Below, one piece after another: positions 34,840 through 46,033 of a DNA stretch of 64,000 nucleotides; position 1 is the stretch's first letter; every line of letters begins with the position of its first letter. Both the position numbers and the translations under genes were made by a program. The notes beneath the pieces are model-generated. The model made no database searches, had not been told where the DNA came from, and saw nothing but the letters and a program-made list of their open reading frames with translations. This DNA is from Lineus longissimus (lineage: Eukaryota > Nemertea > Pilidiophora > Heteronemertea > Lineidae): contig NC_088323.1 in assembly GCF_910592395.1 (NCBI RefSeq), positions 13,999,501 to 14,063,500 of the forward strand, in the 5' to 3' direction.

Positions 34840-35527
34840 TAGATATAATGCTCTGATTAAGCTTGGTAGATAGGACAAACATGTACACGAGAATCACTAA
34901 AAAAAATTGTCCGCTTAGAACTGGTAACATCACGAAAATATCTCTACATCCCTCGATGTGTACATGAAAATGTACGAAATCGCTCACTGTGAAGGAATTC
35001 GTTCTCATTTTTCATCTCCAAACCCGGCTAAAACATTCGGTAATAAATCTTTTTATACGTTTCTTGTCATGTTTAAGATGATGTACGGATAAGTGCCAAC
35101 CGGTACTGCATGATGTAGTCAATCTTCTCTGTATCACCCTGTATGATCACACCGCTCCGAAGTTAAAATAGGCCCCGTGTGGTGGCGTAGTAAGCGGAGC
35201 GCTGATTGGTCCATATTATGGGTGTGTGGTGGGCATGTCGTGACGTGCATGCCTATATTTGGGAGATCAGTAATGTACACTGGAGGCGAGGTATGACTGG
35301 GTTGTTCTAAAATATAGATTGTTGAATCGGAAATGCGACGGATTTTTAAAATACCGTCAAATTCCGGTCTGATCATGTAAAAATAAGCTCCAAATATTGA
35401 TTCGTAACCACCTTAGGTTCCAATGGCATTATTTCATGTTTTTATGCATTTTTAGGACTGATTCCATGGTTTAGCACCGGTTACATGGTTTCACTGATTC
35501 CAAGTTTTATCAACTACCCATATGAAC

Positions 35528-37960
35528 AGCTAATACATTGGTAATTATCTCTCTGAAGCCCAAATACATGCTGGAAATGCCTTATAAAAAACAGATTGAG
35601 GCCACTTCCCTCAAACACGGTGCCAAATGCTGTGTCCCAAAATGTTCATCAGCAATGCGCCAACCAATTGGCCTTAAAGGACGAATGACATTTTAAAGGG
35701 CATTATTACCGAGCTGTAGGCTGCCTAGTCAATTTCCACTCTGATGTAGCAGCCAGTTATGTCAATCCCGAAAAAGAACCTGCGTGCAGCAATCATTTTT
35801 GCGCGGCTCGATGCATTAAAAACGCGCTGCGCGATGGCGAGAACCTTCACTGTGAAGTTACTGTGAAGGCACTGCTTGTGGTGGTTTCAATTCTTTTATC
35901 AAATTCGCTATATTATCATACCAGACATAGGACTTTTATTTGCAATTTTAAAACAACTTATTTTGCGTCATCTTCTCTCAAGTTTCACTTACTCGTAAAC
36001 TAAGCAGTTAAAAAGCCGTCGCAATTTCCCAGCAGACCAACTTTATTAAAAGGTGGAGATGATGCTGAAATATTTCCAAATCTGTGATCAATTCAAAATT
36101 TTGCGATAAAAGCAAGATCACTGTCCACACAAACTGACCACCACATTTCTATTTGCTCATGTGTAAACAGGTCTTGGGGCAAACCATGCTTTGTCAACAA
36201 AATACCTTTTGCTTTGTGGTTATAAATGACGATTGTCAGATCAATTTTGTTCCATTCTTGGTTGTCGAGCAAGGGATTAGCCTCCGGTTGGCCATCGTGT
36301 TGGTCTTAACAAATCAGTATCAACAAAGTTAATTCTGCTTGTATTTTAAAGAAAGGATTGCACAACGAGACGCTCGTGTGGTAGCACTTACGAGTAATCT
36401 CTAGTAAGCATGGTAATCAGCGACGGCACGTGGCTCGTTGCGCATCACCTCAACACTGTGACACAAATTTAAAAACGGCCGCCCAGCAGCCGGACAAATC
36501 ATCTATAGCGTGATCAACGTTTTTTTCCACAATTATGCGCACAAAATGTCCATATTATTAGCAGGAATGGCAGGGCTCGCGAGGCATATCGCAAAAGTTA
36601 CTGCCAGTCATGCCAATGGCAGATGAAGATTGTTAGCTTGTAAGCAACAGTGGGATGAATATTGTTTCCACTCGTTGGAATATTATTATTTTGCAGAGCG
36701 CCGCGAATATGCCCGAAAACGAATTGTCTTTTTTAATCATCAATAGAAATCCCTGGTGCAGATGGTGCATGTTACTTCAAAGGTAACCCTCTCAGGGTAG
36801 GATGACGGACTATTTTCTATCAAGACGCACGATCTTCAAAATATCAGCGAGCTATTAAACGCGCAAAAAAGGGTCCGACATGTCCGAATGAAGTGTGATG
36901 TCATAAAAATAAATGTGCGTGTTGAGGTGTTTAAAGTCTGCGCAATGCAGTTCGCGTTTACAATAATCTGGTTGACATGCCTGAGCTGCTCAATTCCATT
37001 TGACTTTGTACAAGTTGCTGTTAACTGCCATGTTGGGAATTTCACATTTATCAGTGAGAACTGTTAGAACGGATGTGACCGGCTTCGAGTTCGAATTCGA
37101 AGACCTTTATGCATTATTACTTTTAGTTTAATCTAAAATAATTCATTGCTTATACATCAAACACACACATATTGCCTGAAAGAATATATATTGACACAAT
37201 CTTCTTCTTCTTATGATTTTTCAATGGATGATCACGGCTTTTGTCTAATAAGCAAGAACCTACTTCATACCGTTTTGAAAATAAATTAAAATTAAAAGCG
37301 TTGGTTATGTGGGCGTACATTTGCTGCACGTTTTGTCAACGTTGAAGGGTGTTGTGACAACCAATGTTACGAGGATAACAAGCGGACATTTACTCGGGAC
37401 ATGCCGTTTTCGAAACTACCTGAGTGTGAGAAAAACGATAGAAAACTATACTTTTCGAGTCCTTTTGTATTCCACCGCACCTAATTGCGATAACATTCGA
37501 GTCTTTTCGATACTTTTAGACCCCTACCTCCTGCGGTTTAAATAGATGTGATAAGAATGTGGGTTTGCGACACCTATAACGTATTGCAGAACTGAAATAA
37601 TTGCTCGTTCTGAATACCTCTCGAACTCTGTCGAAAAAAATCGAAAATGCTTCTCAGGCAAAAGCGTTAAAACTTTCGGTCATTTACGATCGTTTTCGGT
37701 AATATTCGACAGGGATTAGACCAGCAATCACAATAGAATTAACTGTTTCGATTTTCTTAGAAACTTTCCGAGTTCTTGCCAAGCATGGCTCGCCAAGGCC
37801 GGGTAGAATTCCGTAAGATTTCCGAGAGACGGTTTAATGACCGTGAAGCATTTCGAGTGATTTTCGAGTGATTTTGAGACCGATGCAGGTTCCGAGCGTT
37901 TTCCGACAGAAAAACGAGAGTTGCTGTTCATAGTGTCAAGATATAGCCCATTTGAACCTG
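35528..37960. other. no gene seen; probably part of a second Helitron-like element
   Basis: No supported exon. It lies upstream of the second Helitron-like 3' end. Many short strings of the ttcgag type occur between 37080 and 37920. I could not place a 5' terminus. Confidence 0.35.
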
Positions 37961-37984
37961 CCTGCGCCACGGGTATAATGCTAG
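37961..37984 (+). other. second Helitron-like 3' terminus
   Basis: Stem cctg/cggg around the same loop cgcca as at 34817, then tataatg and CTAG at 37981-37984, followed by T. It abuts a LINE reverse-transcriptase frame and so marks an insertion edge. Confidence 0.6.
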
Positions 37985-38411
37985 TTGAATAATAATGCAA
38001 GAGAATGACATAAAGCAGGCGCACACGCTTTAAGTAGGAATGAAGAAACTTTGTCTGGTCCGCTGGCTTTTATCTTGTTAAGTTTGAGTAAAACCGACCT
38101 CACATTAGCTGACGAAGAAGTCACTGATTCAAGATCATGATTAGCATAAATAGGTATGTCAGGCATTACAGGGTGACGCTGGTTGGAGAAGGTAGAGTAA
38201 AATACTCCTTAAAATGCTTTACACTGCGGATTGTCGTAGGTTTCATTGCGTAACTTGACAGTTTCAGGCACCGCGTTAGACTTAGTTTTTAAATGATAAA
38301 AGTTCCGGAAGCGTTTTGGGTTTGTGCGTACATCCGCCCCCAAGCTGTTGGGATATATGCATTGAATTTATCACGAGTCATATCACTGAGCCGATTGCGC
38401 AGTCGCCTGTA
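37985..38411 (-). pseudogene. LINE ORF2: endonuclease-RT linker and start of RT
   Basis: In frame after a TAG at 38412 the sequence reads YRRLRNRLSDMTRDKFNAYI and later NPKRFWNF, a linker typical of LINE ORF2, then a second stop at about 38200 and the RT entry LNKIKASGPDKV at about 38060. It is cut at 37985. Confidence 0.75.
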
Positions 38412-39510
38412 CTACCGCCAACTAGAGTCCGTGTTCCTGTCCTTAGCATTCCGGCAAGCAGCGCTTACTTTAACTGAAAGTCGCCGCACTTCATTGTCAA
38501 TCCAACGAGGACGACAGTTTCCATGATGAACAGTTTTCTTAGGTATGAACATGTCTGCACCATCATAATACAAATTTAACCACTCTGACCAAATAGTGTC
38601 AACATCGGCACTGGCATGACAATTACGCATGTAGAACTCGGAGTTTGGCCCAAGAGTATCGCTGTAGAATATCGCCAACCCATTGTAATATGCACGCTTG
38701 TAGTCATGGACAACATGAGACACACTGCGTCGACGCGGCATTTTAGCACGCAAATTCGATACAACAGGAAAGTGATCAGAGTCATACATTCCTGGCCATG
38801 TTTCAGTGTCACTAAAGCGTTCCGGCTGATTGGTTAGAATTAAATCCAGTATATTGCCGCGTTTATGGGTTGAACTGAAAACAAGCTGTGACAGTGAAAA
38901 GTCATGCACGAGCAGGTAAAACGCCCGAGTAAATAAGCTCCCAGAGACACTTGTCAGTGTTTCCCAGTTAATGTGCGGAATGTTGAAATCACCAAGAATA
39001 CACATGTGATTAAAAAGCTTTTCACTGTTAGTAACAATATCCCTGAGATTGTTCAAGAATACTAGCTGATCACCGGCTCCATCTGGTGGGTTGTAACACA
39101 CAATCATGACCAATTTTTCCTCCGACTCCGGTTTCCCCTCGCATACTAGAACCTCTGAACCATTCATCTCGAGGTCAACTCTGCGGCATGAAGGGATGTC
39201 TGACCTCAATGCAAGAAGTACCCCTCGATCCTCCGTGCTCGTTATTTTCCGAGATTCTATCCCTGCGATGAATCGTATACGACGGAGGTAAAACCTCAGT
39301 GTCAACAACATCTCCATTAAGCAAGGTTTCTAAAACACAGACGAAGTCAAAATCGATACAGAGCACTAGCTGTTGAAATTGTGCCAGTTTGTTTTTTGTC
39401 CTGTTCACACATTTAAGGCTCCGAGAGTTTAACAACAACAGAGGGTGACCGTTGATCACGTGATCTGTAACCGATGAATCAGATGAAAGGGGCGAGTTCA
39501 CACGACACAT
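38412..39510 (-). pseudogene. LINE ORF2: apurinic-type endonuclease
   Basis: The N-terminal part (39175-39510) has LLLLNSRSLKCVNRTKNKL and the substrate-binding region DFVCVLETLLNGD. After a frameshift near 39240 the rest (38412-39317) carries CILGDFNIPHINWETL and the catalytic SDHFPVV. This enzyme nicks target DNA to prime reverse transcription. The frame ends with TAG at 38412, then stays readable. Confidence 0.85.
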
Positions 39511-39519
39511 TCCGTTGTC

Positions 39520-40359
39520 CTAACAATCATACTCCCGGCCTCGATTGCGATCTGCACAATCACGTGAGCGGTTCTGGTCATTGTTGTCGAAGTGAGCATC
39601 AGTCCTCCCGACATTGGTGTTGGGTCTAACCTGTTGCTTTGCAACCATCCGAGGCCCATTAACCTCGACCGCGTCAGCTACGCCAGGCAGGTTGTTTGCA
39701 ATCATTCTCAGATTGTTTTCAGCAATTCTCTGCGTCAAGGGCTTGTCTTTGGAAATGTGCACGTTCCTGTACTGACGGCTTTCACGTAGCCTCTGCTTCT
39801 CCTGCATGATCACATATTTATCCTCGTACGAACGGCACATGGCTATTAATAGACCTGGACGATTGTTAAATGAGCGTTTACGTTCGGATTTGTTAATTAC
39901 CACATTGTTCAGTTTGAGCCCTTCTCTGACCAGTGATGTTACCTTGTTAGAAATGTTCTCTCTATGTCCCTTTGGCAGATTACGAATCACAAAGTTCAAA
40001 GCAGTATGAGACGCATTTGTATCACCGGGCACTTGTCTTTTACCAAGAAGTGAAACGATCGCACTTATTTTCGCAATCTGGGCCCGAGTGCACATACATG
40101 CATCCGCGACCTCCTCCATAACCTTTACTCTAACAATGTCACTGACCTTTCGTAAAATAGCAGCTTCGATTGCCTGCTCGAGTTGAGTAATCCTCTCCGT
40201 AAGCTTCCTTTCTACGGCATGAACACCAGTCGTCAGATCCTTGATAGCGGCCATAATGTCGTTGGTGCTGAAAGCACTGGCTGACTCCTCGACAGGCCAA
40301 CTACCCGACACAATGAGACCTGCTGACAGTGGATTTGAGTATTCTACTATAGCCATCAA
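39520..40359 (-). CDS. LINE ORF1 protein
   Basis: 279 codons from ATG near 40356. A heptad-rich segment (VERKLTERITQLEQAIEAAI) predicts a coiled coil, then a basic RRM-like region (LNFVIRNLPKGHRENI; RSYEDKYVIMQEKQRLR) and an Asn/Arg-rich tail. This matches LINE ORF1 RNA chaperones, which form trimers on element RNA. It ends 10 bp before the endonuclease frame opens. Confidence 0.7.
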   Translation of the reverse strand: MMAIVEYSNPLSAGLIVSGSWPVEESASAFSTNDIMAAIKDLTTGVHAVERKLTERITQLEQAIEAAILRKVSDIVRVKVMEEVADACMCTRAQIAKISAIVSLLGKRQVPGDTNASHTALNFVIRNLPKGHRENISNKVTSLVREGLKLNNVVINKSERKRSFNNRPGLLIAMCRSYEDKYVIMQEKQRLRESRQYRNVHISKDKPLTQRIAENNLRMIANNLPGVADAVEVNGPRMVAKQQVRPNTNVGRTDAHFDNNDQNRSRDCADRNRGREYDC

Positions 40360-40372
40360 AACTGTTCACTAA

Positions 40373-41040
40373 GAGCTCTATGTCAAAGCACAGAATTTCA
40401 TTTGAAAAATATTCTGATTCGTGAAAATATTATGCCGCGAATATATCCATTGCTCGGCATGCGGAAAAATGTTATGCCGCGGAAATTGTCCGTTCGACAG
40501 TAATCAACTACCCGAGGGGAACTAGAAACTGCTAACATTTATCAATGGAAGCTTATTTCAGCCTTAGGTTTCAACCAGGCCTTTCAAAACTCCCAGTTAA
40601 AAACCGCGCACACCGGATATTGGATAAAAGAATAGTGAATGGTCCCCACTTATCAACAGTACGTTCCGCTGAAATCAAGGCGGAACCACACCGTTTTTTC
40701 CAGTAAGCCGTTTAATTGTAGCCCCTGCCTCTGCTAATGATTGATATCCCCATGCATCAAACAATGCAGAGGCTACAAATAAACCGGGGCTACAAACATG
40801 ACAAATTCCCCGTTCTAACTTATTTTTATCAAAGCATTATTCATAGAAAGCGATTGATATCAGGCCACGCACGTTTGTATACATGCGCTTTACTGTTTAT
40901 GATAGATATTGTTAATGAAAAACTGGACAACCAAGCAAAGCATTTCTTATTGTGCCAATGATAATACCACTTAAGTTACGCATGTGGACGGGTAGTATAC
41001 TAGTCTACAATTACTTCATAATATCACAATCTACTTTGTA
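40373..41040. other. no gene seen
   Basis: Includes the presumed 5' leader of the LINE and a weak inverted pair around 40700-40790 (ttgtagcccc / ggggctacaa). No exon. Confidence 0.4.
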
Positions 41041-41359
41041 TACTCTAAAACCTAACCTAAATACAGGGAATGAGGCTACGCCTCCACTCATTACAATGGT
41101 TTGAATAGGGATGGGCCAATAAGTCAGGTATTATTCTTTTATCAATGGCATGGGCCAATGGAGTCGCATGTGTTATAATCACGATTTGATCTTGACAGAC
41201 ATTGACAAGGAAACGAAATCAACATCACTAGTTGTAGTAAGCCCATTTCTTATCATAAAAGAGACGTTTCTTTAGAATTGATATTGAGGTTTTAGAATCC
41301 CTCCGCCATTGTAATTAATGGGGCGGAGCCTCATTCCTTGTATTCGAAGTTTTAGAGTA
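41041..41359. mobile_element. 319-bp MITE with ~60-bp imperfect inverted repeats
   Basis: Left arm tactctaaaacc...ggaatgaggctacgcc and right arm its imperfect complement (ggcggagcctcattcc...gttttagagta). The flanks suggest a TA-type duplication, but this is not certain. No coding capacity. Confidence 0.65.
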
Positions 41360-41559
41360 TTACATGATTGTATGATATGTATACTTTACTGTAATAGCCA
41401 TCATTGGGTTTTGATTAAATTGAATTGAATTGAATTATGTGAGCCTAATAATAACTAAGGGCTGGTCATAGCCTATTTGTTCAGTACCGTTGCTGAACTT
41501 ATTTTATTGTTATTTCTTGAAAACAAACAGATACCGGGATTGTCACTGTTCTTTGTTGG

Positions 41560-41650
41560 TACAATGAGCGAGTTCCACTTCAGATCTGTCTTGATATGCA
41601 CTCTTAGATATTGGTGGGCAGATTTTACCGCCCCTAAGTCGGGGCAGTCC
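41560..41650 (-). pseudogene. LINE RT relic fragment
   Basis: Matches about 45330-45410 (shared gatctgtcttgat and ggcagattttaccgccccta), the degraded region after LINE RT. Too short for more. A further RT fragment lies at 42905-43170, with an inverted-repeat element inserted between. Confidence 0.5.
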
Positions 41651-41805
41651 AGTGATGTGTCATCCTAATGGGGTCCACTGCGTCCGAAGTGTACCAAGTC
41701 TGTGCCATATCGACTTTAATTGTATATCAAATTCTTGGATGATTGTGCAAAAGGCAAAGTTTAACACTACATTCGCGGCTCCACCTTTTAGAGTCTTCGG
41801 ATATT

Positions 41806-42884
41806 GGGCCATATGAATCAAAACTAGCATTTGCTCTCTCTACCGATTTTGAAGCATTTGCTAGTACGTACCCGTATGAATAAAACCGTAGCAAATGCTC
41901 GGAAATTTAAGTTCTTGTTACAAGTCAAAGCAAACGCTTGTTAGCATCTAGTGTTTACTTCAAAAGGGACAAATGCTTGTCTTCATATGAATAAAGTGTG
42001 GCATAGGCTTTGATAGGAAATTCTTCGATTTTTCAATGTTGCTCCTTAGGTGACCAGAAAGTTGAAGTAAAAGGTTTGTCATCTTCCGAATAGCTCTATG
42101 CGTTTTGGTCTCGAAAATTGTATTTGCTATGAGAGCCATGTCATGTAAATAAATATCCTTCACTGCATCGATTTAATGAGGACACGTGTAGCGGAGGTCA
42201 TAGCATTTTACAATTTATTCGGAAGACACTCGATATGGGTCTTTGAGAGCACGAAAGACCAAATTTTAAGTGTTTCTTCATAATCTGCAAAAAATCAGGT
42301 GGAGGACAATTTTTCTATCAAAGTAATCATTCCAAAACAATTGCAAAGGTCCTCTCCCTTAGCAGTAGAAGCTCTTCCTTAACCTAGGTCTATGATGTAT
42401 AACGTGGCAAATTATTCAACGGATGCAGGACTTCCCCAGTTAGATGACAGATGAATCGGACGATGATGACGCAAGAGAGTGTGTCAACGAGGACAGAACA
42501 CTAGCACTTTCGCCAACATCTTTTCATCAGGAGACCTCTTGACCCCCCTATCCTCGAATACCAGGGTCAGTCGTGTGCTCCTCTCCCACACACATAACTC
42601 AAAAAACATGGTGATAGGTGCCAAGTGAAAGGCCTGAAGTTCAGGATGCTATAACATTACCCAAACCACAAAATGAAATAGATTACCAGCACAGACCATT
42701 CATAAGAAATATGACATCGGGACTGACCTTCAAGCATTTGCTTGAAGATTATTAGCAAAGCATTTGCAGTGAATGGTCCACATTATTCATACGAAAACAA
42801 GCATAATCTTTTACTTTTAGAAAATACTGCTTCAACTTGAAGGATTTGCTTCCAAGGAAATGCTAGTTTTTATTCATATGGCCC
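41806..42884. mobile_element. 1.08-kb inverted-repeat element splitting a LINE relic
   Basis: Ends are inverted copies of about 30 bp (gggccatatgaatcaaaact at the left), flanked by att on both sides (41803-41805 and 42885-42887), a possible 3-bp target duplication. The word catttgct and its complement recur near both ends. No transposase. Confidence 0.65.
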
Positions 42885-42904
42885 ATTGTTTATAAGGCTT
42901 CTCG

Positions 42905-43170
42905 CTATTGGCAATCGATGTAATTTGGCGCTGGATGATGATATCGACCGAACAGCCTAACCAGACAGAACCAGTTTTTCTTCGATGTAATTATTGAAGC
43001 TCTGCAACAGTGTCAGCCCGAGAACTGAACCCCTGCAGCTGATCTTAAAACCCTTATTGTCAGCCCTTATAATCCATGACTTCGCTACAAAGATAGTGCA
43101 ACCCGTAGGCTCTCCGTTGGTATCGAGTGTCACGGCATACGCCTGGCCAATCTCCAGACATCTTGACACT
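42905..43170 (-). pseudogene. LINE RT relic
   Basis: In minus-strand sense a degraded RT catalytic-domain piece is readable: RGSVLGLTLLQSFNNYIEE, corresponding to the conserved Gly-Ser-Val-Leu-Gly-Pro segment before the YADD box. Upstream and downstream are shifted or stopped. Confidence 0.55.
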
Positions 43171-43179
43171 CAAGCATAG

Positions 43180-44411
43180 GATCCAGTCCACCGACCCGGA
43201 TTCCATTACACCAACCCTTGACGCAATACGCATATCTGCCTGTACAAGTTGATTCTGTTATTCCTCACTGGATCGCATGCTACCGCCGATATTAACCAAT
43301 CAGAAGGCCTATATCCAGAGCCCACTTTGATCATGATCTAAGCAACCTCGCTTCTAGTCTTCTACGTTCAAAAATGCTGTGGCGAAAGTGTATATTGGCA
43401 CTATGCCAAGACTGGAGGCGAGAATAAATAAATGACTCATTCATGAAAAAATCACAATTTTGAACGCAGCGTTCTCATTGGCTCACAACATCGAGGCGCA
43501 CGAGAGACAGAATTATGGCATGCTTTTCTTCAGAGGTATGAGGGGAGGGAACGGACCGATTATCGCTGATGGCTCAGAATGATCTCCAGAAGGAGTGTGA
43601 CAAAGAAGCACACGTCCTCCCTTATTCTATAGATTTTCCGCACTGAGGAAATTAACACAGCAATTGTAACCAAGGTCAAGAGATTCATATGATTACCTGA
43701 AGAGAAATTAAAATTTCCTGTGTTCATCATCATATGCTGATGAGAAAATGACATGTGACAGCGAGTGACGTCATCCATATTTATGTGAATTGACATTAAC
43801 TAATCACAGAGCTTTTATTTTTAGATGTGTCCAGGGGTTCATAAGAGGACCACTTCAAGTGGGAAGCGCATTGACCCCTGGACGTGGAAATTGCTTCATT
43901 CCCGCCACGCCTCTTTTCGGATATTTTGTGTCCACCAAATCACCAGTGATCAGACACGGCAAAACAATGAGCACTGTAGATATAAACGATTTAGCTATAG
44001 TTTGCCCGTACTGAATGGTCTAGACCAGCAGCCCCCTCGAGCAGTTGCTTTGCACACAAGCTAGTCGTCTGGCACTGCAGTGCTTCTTTGGTCTTCCCTT
44101 CAGGTCGTCCTGATCATTTTTTGTCTGACAATTCCATTGCGCTAATGGGCCAAATTTGACTGACAGCATGTTCTTGCGGAGAAAATCTGCCTACTAGGGC
44201 CTATGGCATGGTGCATGAGCATGACGTCGCACGTGGCATCACAATTCATCTGTGGTCAATTCCTAACCAGGTCATTGTGCCATGTCATAGGGCTCTCTGA
44301 TTTACCGGCCATGTAAGACAAAATTGCGTTGCAATAAATTTTCATTAAGATTATATCAGTGGGAAGGGAATGAATCTACTACAATTGGCTTCATGACTTG
44401 AGCACAAAGGA
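43180..44411. other. no gene seen; one imperfect cruciform
   Basis: At about 43829-43883 gtccaggggt and acccctggac form 10-bp arms around an inner perfect hairpin ccacttcaagtgg. No exon or RNA gene is supported. Confidence 0.35.
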
Positions 44412-44417
44412 CAAAAG

Positions 44418-45261
44418 TACGAAAGCCCAGAGACGAGATTCGAAATTCGAAATTTAAAACTAGACTTCGAGATTCAAACTTGTCTTCGAAGTTCAAAACT
44501 CGACCTCGAAATTCAAAACCTAAAAAAAATTAGCAATGACCAATGGCTTCGTGTGTGTAATATTTTTATCTGTGTATGTTACTATGAACGCTATGAACAT
44601 GCCCACAGGCAGCTGCAGTGATGTAGGTACATTGTAACGGTAGATCACAGTCCCATCACAGTCTCATGATGTGTGCTATTGGTGATATACGTTATGTGTA
44701 CGGCCTGTGCTGATCTATACAGGTGCTGCTTGACGTATTTTCTTTCGTGACTAAAAGAAGGAGCTGGGAATAAAAGTGGGCCTTCATGCAACTAATATGC
44801 ACATTTATGGGACTGGGTGGTGTTTCATTCACCGATATATTCCTGGTGCAAACGAGAACAGTTTCGATATACTGTGAGATAGGAGAGAACATTATTGGCG
44901 ATTTAGTGCAGCTTGATCTCGACTATCTGGCTGCTGCTTATAGATTCCTTTTAATGTAAATCAGGTTGAATCACTTGTATGCCCTAGGGGTGCACTGAAA
45001 TGTATGTAGGAGGTACCCCATCAAGATACTTCACAAAGTGATGAGTTAGTTACCAAAGTGGCGTTGAACGGTGTGTAATAGGGAAGTGATATGATTGGCG
45101 AGCCAATTATTTCTTGTGTTGTAAGACGGCTTGTCATTGGTCAATTTTAAGTTGTGAATTTCGAAGTCGAGTTGTGAATTTCGAAGTCAAGTTTTTATTC
45201 TCGAAATCGAGTTTTGAATTTCGAATTTCGAATCCCGAAATGAGCCTTCTTGGCTTTCGTA
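44418..45261. mobile_element. 844-bp MITE with ~105-bp TIRs built of TTCGAA-type words
   Basis: Ends are inverted (tacgaaagcc / ggctttcgta) with caaaag on both sides (44412-44417 and 45262-45267). The arms consist of diverged repeats of the ttcgaaattc type, each about 15-20 bp, so each TIR is itself a small tandem array. No transposase. Confidence 0.75.
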
Positions 45262-45269
45262 CAAAAGAC

Positions 45270-45660
45270 ATTCAAGGTCCAAGCTCCAACTCTAACAACC
45301 ACCGGCACAGTCTTTGTTCGTGCAATAAGCGTGTTTAACTTAAGATCTGTCTTGATGTGCACCCCAATATATTTGGCAGATTTTACCGCCCCCAAGTAGG
45401 GATATTCTTGGCTGATATTCTGATATGCAAGGGATTTCCATTTACCACTCATGGCGTCTCTGCATCGGCCAGGAAGTTATCATTTGACGATAGATGATGA
45501 TGTCGTCCGGAAATAGGCTAACAGTGGAGCAGTTTTCTGCGATGTAGTTGATGAAGATGAGAAACAGGGTCGGTTACATAACTAAACCCTGGGGAACACC
45601 CAAGGTCACTGGCTGGAAACACCCTGATCTTTTTCCTCCAAAACTACCACCCTTTTGGAC
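45270..45660 (-). pseudogene. LINE RT relic
   Basis: Minus-strand translation gives GVPQG, then FLIFINYIAENCS and a decayed active-site region (LFPDDIIIYR), followed by KYIGVHIKTDLKLNTLIA, which matches the LINE RT thumb (Tyr-x-Gly-Val). Several frames are needed. An old, inactive copy. Confidence 0.7.
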
Positions 45661-46033
45661 TTTTGTGAGGTCAGGAAGCTTCGGATCCAGTGTACATACC
45701 TGGCTATTTTCAGAAGGAGCTTGTCATCCGGCACCCCGTCAAATTATTTTCCGAAAGTCTATGGCAATGGCATCAACTTGCCTTGCTCGTGCAGAGGTGT
45801 TGTGCAGGTCGTTAACAATTTAAAGTCAAGGAGTTTTGCAAGACAAACCCTGTATGTTACCATGTTAAGTCTTGCGGATGATAAGTTTCTTTAAGCAACA
45901 TCAATACATTAAGAGTCAATATGATGTATAATCAGGGCTCATATCGAATTGACGGAATGAACGGAATATGATGGATTGTGACCAAAACACACATGCCTTA
46001 TCATCACCAAACGTTTTCAAATGGGACATAATA

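Larger units (their letters stand above)
6715..35518. mobile_element. outer, non-autonomous MULE (same family as the inner one), split by later insertions
   Basis: The left end (ggtagttgataaaacttgg) and right end are inverted copies. They are flanked by an exact 9-bp direct repeat, catatgaac, at 6706-6714 and 35519-35527, although 28.8 kb apart. Left subterminal sequence matches the left end of the autonomous MULE at 9002, and right subterminal sequence matches its right end at 17290-17722. After removing the insertion at about 7074-34839, only about 1.04 kb is left (6715-7073 plus 34840-35518), without transposase. It therefore looks like an internally deleted relative of the inner MULE that served as landing site for the rest of the nest. 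Confidence 0.8.
37985..40372 (-). mobile_element. non-LTR retrotransposon (LINE), 3'-truncated
   Basis: On the minus strand: ORF1 (39520-40359), endonuclease (38412-39510), linker, and the first residues of RT (LNKIKASGPDKVSSFLLKAC) before it ends at a Helitron-like 3' end at 37984. LINE copies usually lose the 5' end; loss of the 3' part here reflects the later insertion. The rest of the RT was not found on the other side within 2.4 kb. Confidence 0.85.

Noticed and set aside
9002-35518. Polinton/Maverick-type giant transposon as explanation for distant TIRs
   Set aside because: No DNA polymerase B, capsid or packaging ATPase genes, and the duplications are 9 bp rather than 6 bp; nested MULEs explain the ends.
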